Assembly (NCBI GenBank): GCA_023627715.1
Contig: JAMAHW010000016.1
Coordinates: forward strand, 186,001 to 250,000
Length of the DNA stretch: 64,000 nucleotides
Source: Periconia sp. R9002
Taxonomy: Eukaryota > Ascomycota > Dothideomycetes > Pleosporales > Periconiaceae
Direction: 5' to 3'
Made by a program: the position numbers and the translations under genes
Notes under the pieces: generated by a model
Databases searched by the model: none
The model's input: the letters and a program-made list of their open reading frames with translations, nothing else
What the model was told of the DNA's origin: nothing
Shown here: piece by piece, positions 58,892 through 64,000 of the stretch
Layout: each line of letters opens with the position of its first letter
Position numbering within the stretch: the stretch's first letter is position 1

Positions 58892-61800
58892 ATGGCATTG
58901 CCTGTGCTGCAATCCAAAACCTTAGGCTCCCCGGCCTTTGGTTCGGATCTAACTCAGAAAGAAGCTCTCAGAAAACAAAAGCAGCCCTTGGATGGACGGC
59001 GACCCGTCGGAGCCCGCAAACCATCGCTGCGACGCGTCAAAGACTCCCAGGAACAGTTGCGCTCCACTCGCGCTCGAGGCCATAGCAACGTAACCAGCGC
59101 AACCCTCGACTCGGCCACCACGGCCTCCACCACAAACACATCGGCCGGCCGCTCCTTCACCGTCGCAAACATCAACAACGGCATCATCTACCTCAGGTAC
59201 ATACATGCTCTTCCCCCTCTATTCGCACCTCCTCCTCCCCTCGCGTGTCTGTGCATCCATGTACCCACCTGTGTACAGGTATAGGTACATGTGTATGCTT
59301 AGTAGCCATGTACATGTGTAGGGTATATACCCGCACTTGACGCCTGTGTCTACTTTTATCCGTCCTCGTGTCACGCGCATACCAAGCCCCCGTGTTAGGA
59401 CAATGGGAACAAACGTTGCCGCTTCGTCCTTGCTTCTGCTTCCTTCTACATTTTAACTTTTTCTCTCCAACATTTAACTTTCTGCTGACACGGTCGCTTG
59501 CTAGGCCTGTTGTACGTCCTGCGAACCAGCGCAGCCGCCCGTTGCCAGAACCCGTCGTTTTCCCGCAAACACCACCGGACAGTGCTACACTCGACGCTGC
59601 TGCCAACAACACATCGCTACCCACCCCGAGCAATGAGTGGGAGCGGAGTCTGTATGGACCTGCGACTCCATCTCAGCCAGATTTCCGCCCTTCGCTGCCC
59701 GCCCACCTGAAATCAGACCATGACATCGCCCATAAACAGCCCGCGCACTTCAATTCGCCCGCGAGATCCTCCTCTCATATCCGCTCGCAGTCTTTCTCCA
59801 CCGTCGACGAGCATACCGTCGCATCCCACAGTACGGAACCCGGCACCTTCAAAGTCATCATCGAACGCTCGCCTCATAGACGGCCCAAAACCGCTGATAC
59901 CAGCTCATTTCCCCTTCTCGAGGTGCCAATCCCTCACTATCGCCTGGGTGAACCACGATTCAGCTCGCGAGGAACGGCTATCCTGAGGAGTTCTACCTAT
60001 ACAAGCGCAGCACCGTCCGAGGACCTCAGGCCATCAGACTTTCGATCTCCTCTGCTCACTCCTCAACACGCCGCTCAGTCCGCTTCGTCGTCTCAACCAC
60101 GTTCCGACGTGTATTCTCCTCTCTCCTTCAGTTTCCGCGATACCATGATCCTTCCACGTCAACTTTCTAGCGAACCTGCCTCCGCTCGTGTGTCCAAGTT
60201 GCCCATTAACCCTCATATATACGATGCTTTGACTACTAACCCCGACGATTCCTCCGTGGTGCGATTTACATCATCGGGTGACATATTGGCTGCTACACCT
60301 TCTCGATTAGTCGCTCACATCACCTCGCCCAGCTTTTTGGATTACGAATTGCTTTCGGATTTCTTTTTAACATTCCGTGCTTTTCTTCCCATTCGCGATC
60401 TGATTGCCTACCTCATATCACGTCTCCGCTGGGCCGTAGATCGCCAGGATGATTTTGGACGAATTGTACGTGTCCGAACTTTTGTGGCCCTTCGACACTG
60501 GATCCTCAATTATTTCGTCGATGACTTTGTGCCCTCGTATGGACTGCGTGTTTATTTCTGTGAACTTGTAAACGGCCTTCACAAAGATCTCAGAGCTCGG
60601 CGAGACAAGGGTGCGGGGGATATCAAAATAGTAGGCGAGTTGAAAAAGTGCTGGAGACGAACATGCGCTTCGTATTGGCCAAGCGAGGATGCATTTGGAG
60701 CCGATGCTACCGACGAGTTGCTTCTACCCGGTGGAGAAGAGGAACCGCAAGGTTTTGCTGATGAACCATTTCCTCAAATGCTACCCGTAGCGCCGGCCAC
60801 TCCACCTCGGCAGACTGATCGTACTGGAAAGGTGGAGACTATTATATCGAATCCCAGCGATCACTTTGCTGGCAAGCATATGGATTGGGCACAAAAAGCT
60901 CGTCATACGCCCCAGAATTCGTTGAGCTCGCCTTATATTCCATCCCAAGAGTATACTAGCGGCCCCGTGCCGATCTCACCCACCAGCGAGCGAAGTATGC
61001 AAGTCATGTCCTGCTCTATTCCAGTTCGTGGCTTGAACAAGGCCGATCCAGCAGGGGATATGCCACTGTATCCTCATCCCGTACCGCATCCCGTACCTGC
61101 AGCACCCTCTCGTTTTGCCCAAAGTTCGCAAAAGCCGGGCTCCAACAAGTCTAACCGACCTGCACACGGGCATAAACGCAGTGGAAGCTTCTCGGATGCA
61201 TTGAGAGACAATAGAGCGCCGTTATCACTACCAAAGAATGCAACCATGGATGTAGCGGTTTCTGTCATCGCAAGAATGCCGGGAAGTTTGGTTCGTGGCG
61301 GTCTTTTTCAGCCTGGTTCTCCTTACATTGATATAAAGAACGGTGCATTGCGACATATGAGGTCTCATCTCGAGTTGGCACACGTGGATCCATCTAGCAG
61401 CGAGTTCCATATGAGAGGACCACATGCTACCAATCCGGGTATGAAGAAGTTGTTTGGAAGCGTTCGTCGAGCGTTGAGCAGCAAGCATCCTTCAGTCTCA
61501 GCGCCACAACTGTCCGGTTTAGGGCAGCATTTACAGGGATCGCCATCAACACGTTCATCCAGTCCAGGCACTATGTTGACATCCTCTGGTGGTGGTGGTG
61601 TGCACAAACGTCGACAAACTCGGCCCCGACCCCAGGTTCGAATTGATCTTCTGGCTTCCCTAGTAGCAGAAAGCTTCAAAGACGCAGTTATCCAGCAGAT
61701 CAGCAACGAACAGAAACAGAATGCTGCCGTTGCTGCGCCTAGTTTAGGTGGATTCGAATTCGAATTTGAGAAGAATGAGTTCAGCAGTCACGAAGAGCCA

Positions 61801-64000
61801 GCACTCAGAGCCAAGCAAGTTGACCCTCGTATGAACAGTGGCATCACAGCTGGTAGCAAATCTATACTGATTGTTGACGACACGGGTCCACCTCCTGTTC
61901 CCATGATGTCGGGGGCGTTACCTGGCCCTGAAGTGGAACAGGATACGACAGTCCCTTCGGAGCAACAGAACATTTCAACTGATGCACACCAAGTAAACGA
62001 GAATGTGGGTATAGGAAATTCTGGACGAGTGGATGTCGAGTCTGACAGCCGGCATCGTATTTTACGTACATTACCTCAACGCTCCCTGAGCACCCAGCGA
62101 AGATCGATGTCTGCTGGTCGAGAACAGATGCATTCTTTCCGACGCCGCGGATCCACCAAAACGTCCATGGCGCGACCTGCTTCTTTACGAAGACATTCGT
62201 CTTTCAACAGTGGTTTAGGTAGAGGTTACGATGTTCCCAGCATGGCAACTTTTCAGACTATGTCATCCGACAATGATCCGTTTTCCTTGGATCGAGAATA
62301 CAGTGACACTGCTCCTGGGCCAGCTCGACTACTTCGTCGACGACCAGGCGGTGATCTTCGCGCTGTTGATAACGTTCATGATCTTGAGCAACCCCAACGA
62401 CCGCACTCGACGGGCACCGTTTCGAACCGGACTCACTCGATCGCCAATTCCATCATTCTCCGCTCTGACCGTTATATTGATCCAGTTGAGAAATTCGATG
62501 CTCTGCCAGCAGAGGATCATACTGGCCACGCATCGGACACGGAAGAGCAAGACAAAAAGAAGACGATATCATTAGTTGCAACACATTCCTCTCAACCAAA
62601 TCTGAGGCGCTCATTCGAGCTCGAAGTAGCTAAGCTGGCCGCTTTACCCGACGATGTCGACGATGACGGGGGGATCGAGTCGACCTTAATGAAGCTGGAA
62701 GGTAGATACGAAAAGCGATCCCCCGAAAGTCCATCCAAAACATCACCAAACATCAACAATAGCTCAGGTGTTTACCGGCCTACCGGGGCCCCGGTTGAGT
62801 CTCCTCATCAATCCTTTGTTCCTTCAGACGTTGGCTCGTCCCAACCACAGAGCTATACAAAAGGCGACGATGTCTTTCATAGGCCTCTCGCTCCGCCTGA
62901 CGCGGAGGGTCAGGGTATGTATCGCCTATCAGGCGAGGCTTTCAACGGCAGAACCCATGGTACTCATTCGACTGTAGAATCTGACGACTCCTACTCGTCA
63001 ATCCCCCTTCTGGATCGAGGCCTTAGCGATATCACACCATCACAGAGGGCGGGAACATTGGAAACGATGCGATCATCCGCAAAGCCTGCACCTTTAAAGC
63101 CCACAACATCTAACCCCAGGCACCAAGAAACTCAGGCTACATCTACCCATTCTTCTGCTGAGTTGGTTGTTGAAACGGCAAGCATGAAAAGGATACCAAA
63201 AAATGGTGTAATGCCGGTACCTGCAGATGACGAAGACTACAGCGATATAGGGTCATCCCGGGGCACTAGATCCGATCAAACGAGCCACCGTGTTCAAAGT
63301 TTTTATGACGACGAACCTGCAGTCGATAGTAACGAAAAAGACTTTTTGCCCATGCATCCAATGCGCCACCCCCCTACACCGCCCCTCACAGCCAACCGAC
63401 CGAAAGACACATTCCATGGAGTTGACACGACAGTTTTTAGCCAAGGATTGCCCACTCCTGGACTTACGCCAACATCTCGTCTCAACAACCAGCCCTTTGG
63501 CCACACAACTCACCCCTCTGAATCCGGGATCGAGCTACAAGACTTGAAGAAAAATGACGGCTCTTCGGCGACTGCACATCTTCCGTTTGTCCTTGCGTAT
63601 GACTCGGAGGTTCTAGCGCAGCAGTTTACTATCGTAGAAAAGGACGCCCTCGATGAGATTGATTGGCGTGAACTGATTGAACTTCGGTGGAAGCAATCTT
63701 CGCCTGAGATCAGAGACTGGGTGCAATATCTTCGCACATCCGAGGCTCGAGGTGTTGATGTGGTCATCGCCCGATTCAACCTCGTTGTCAAATGGGCAGT
63801 TTCGGAGTGCCTACTCACCGAAAACATAGAAGAGCGCGCGAGATGTTTTGTCAAATACATTCACATCGCAGCGCATTGCCGGCGGTTGCGCAACTACGCC
63901 ACCATGTATCAACTGACCATTGCTCTAATGTCAAATGATATAGCGCGACTCCGAAAAACATGGGCACTAGTCCCAGCGGCCGAAATGCAGACCATGCGTT
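58892..64000 (+). CDS. LTE1: LTE1-like Ras-family guanine nucleotide exchange factor, 3' end beyond window
   Basis: Exon 1 (58892-59196, start MALPVLQSKTLGSPAFG), a 308-nt intron (GTACAT...TTGCTAG) and exon 2 (59505 to the edge) give 1600 codons so far with no stop. In budding yeast Lte1 acts in mitotic exit and spindle-position control at the bud cortex. The N-terminal segment RSFTVANINNGIIYLRPVVR spans the splice. The RasGEF N-terminal domain is at about 353-480 (RLVAHITSPSFLDYELLSDF, FLTFRAFLPIRDLIAYLISR). A disordered linker of almost 1000 residues follows. The catalytic RasGEF domain starts at about 1457 (VLAQQFTIVEKDALDEIDWR ... RARCFVKYIHIAAHCRRLRN, YATMYQLTIALMSNDIARLR) and is cut by the window edge. 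The wide separation of the two domains is the Lte1 layout; Cdc25 and Bud5 have them close together. The gene name is by architecture. Confidence 0.85.

Overview
The window is nuclear DNA from a filamentous ascomycete (Pezizomycotina). Genes lie on both strands, 0.5 to 4 kb apart. Most have short GT-AG introns of about 50 to 90 nt, with a few of about 290 to 310 nt. The gene set (Num1/ApsA-type cortical anchor, fungal RA-LRR-PP2C adenylate cyclase, 2EXR protein, S/T-rich membrane protein, allantoate-permease-type MFS transporter) is typical of that group. I cannot fix the class or genus from sequence alone.

Layout, left to right. 1-2146 has no convincing gene. Next come an unrecognised minus-strand gene (2432-4359) and an S/T-rich single-pass membrane protein (5304-7469). 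A 3-hydroxyacyl-CoA dehydrogenase-family gene (9413-10351, minus) lies head-to-head with a PTS1-bearing acyl/4-coumarate-CoA ligase (11650-13389, plus). A small membrane protein (13820-14200), mitochondrial serine hydroxymethyltransferase (14960-16759, minus) and a 2EXR/F-box-like nuclear protein (17917-19089) follow. After a 4.4-kb gene-poor stretch come the Hsp90 cochaperone CNS1/TTC4 (23474-24760, minus) and the Num1/ApsA homologue (27576-31588). Then come an MFS transporter (32645-34456, minus), a 2.8-kb empty stretch, and a secreted GH5 beta-glucanase (37244-38571).

The right part holds the four-exon adenylate cyclase gene (40069-46925, minus, 2099 aa). NAF1 (49682-52104, minus) and ALG9 (52603-54565, plus) are divergent and share a 498-bp promoter. 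Next are a small terminal-inverted-repeat element (54937-55102), a membrane-anchored DUF3445/HODM-like gene (55458-57298), and the first 1600 codons of an LTE1-like Ras-family GEF (58892 to the window edge).

The genes are mostly housekeeping: cAMP signalling, dynein anchoring and mitotic exit, N-glycan assembly, H/ACA snoRNP assembly, one-carbon metabolism and Hsp90 folding. They do not form a pathway cluster, and I found no convincing new multi-gene system. The items most worth checking are the TIR element with its 35-bp near-perfect ends, the rebuilt membrane-anchored DUF3445 protein, the head-to-head CoA-ligase/dehydrogenase pair, and several places where splice signals change a protein C-terminus. 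Exon joins were worked out by hand from frame continuity and splice signals, and they should be confirmed with transcripts.
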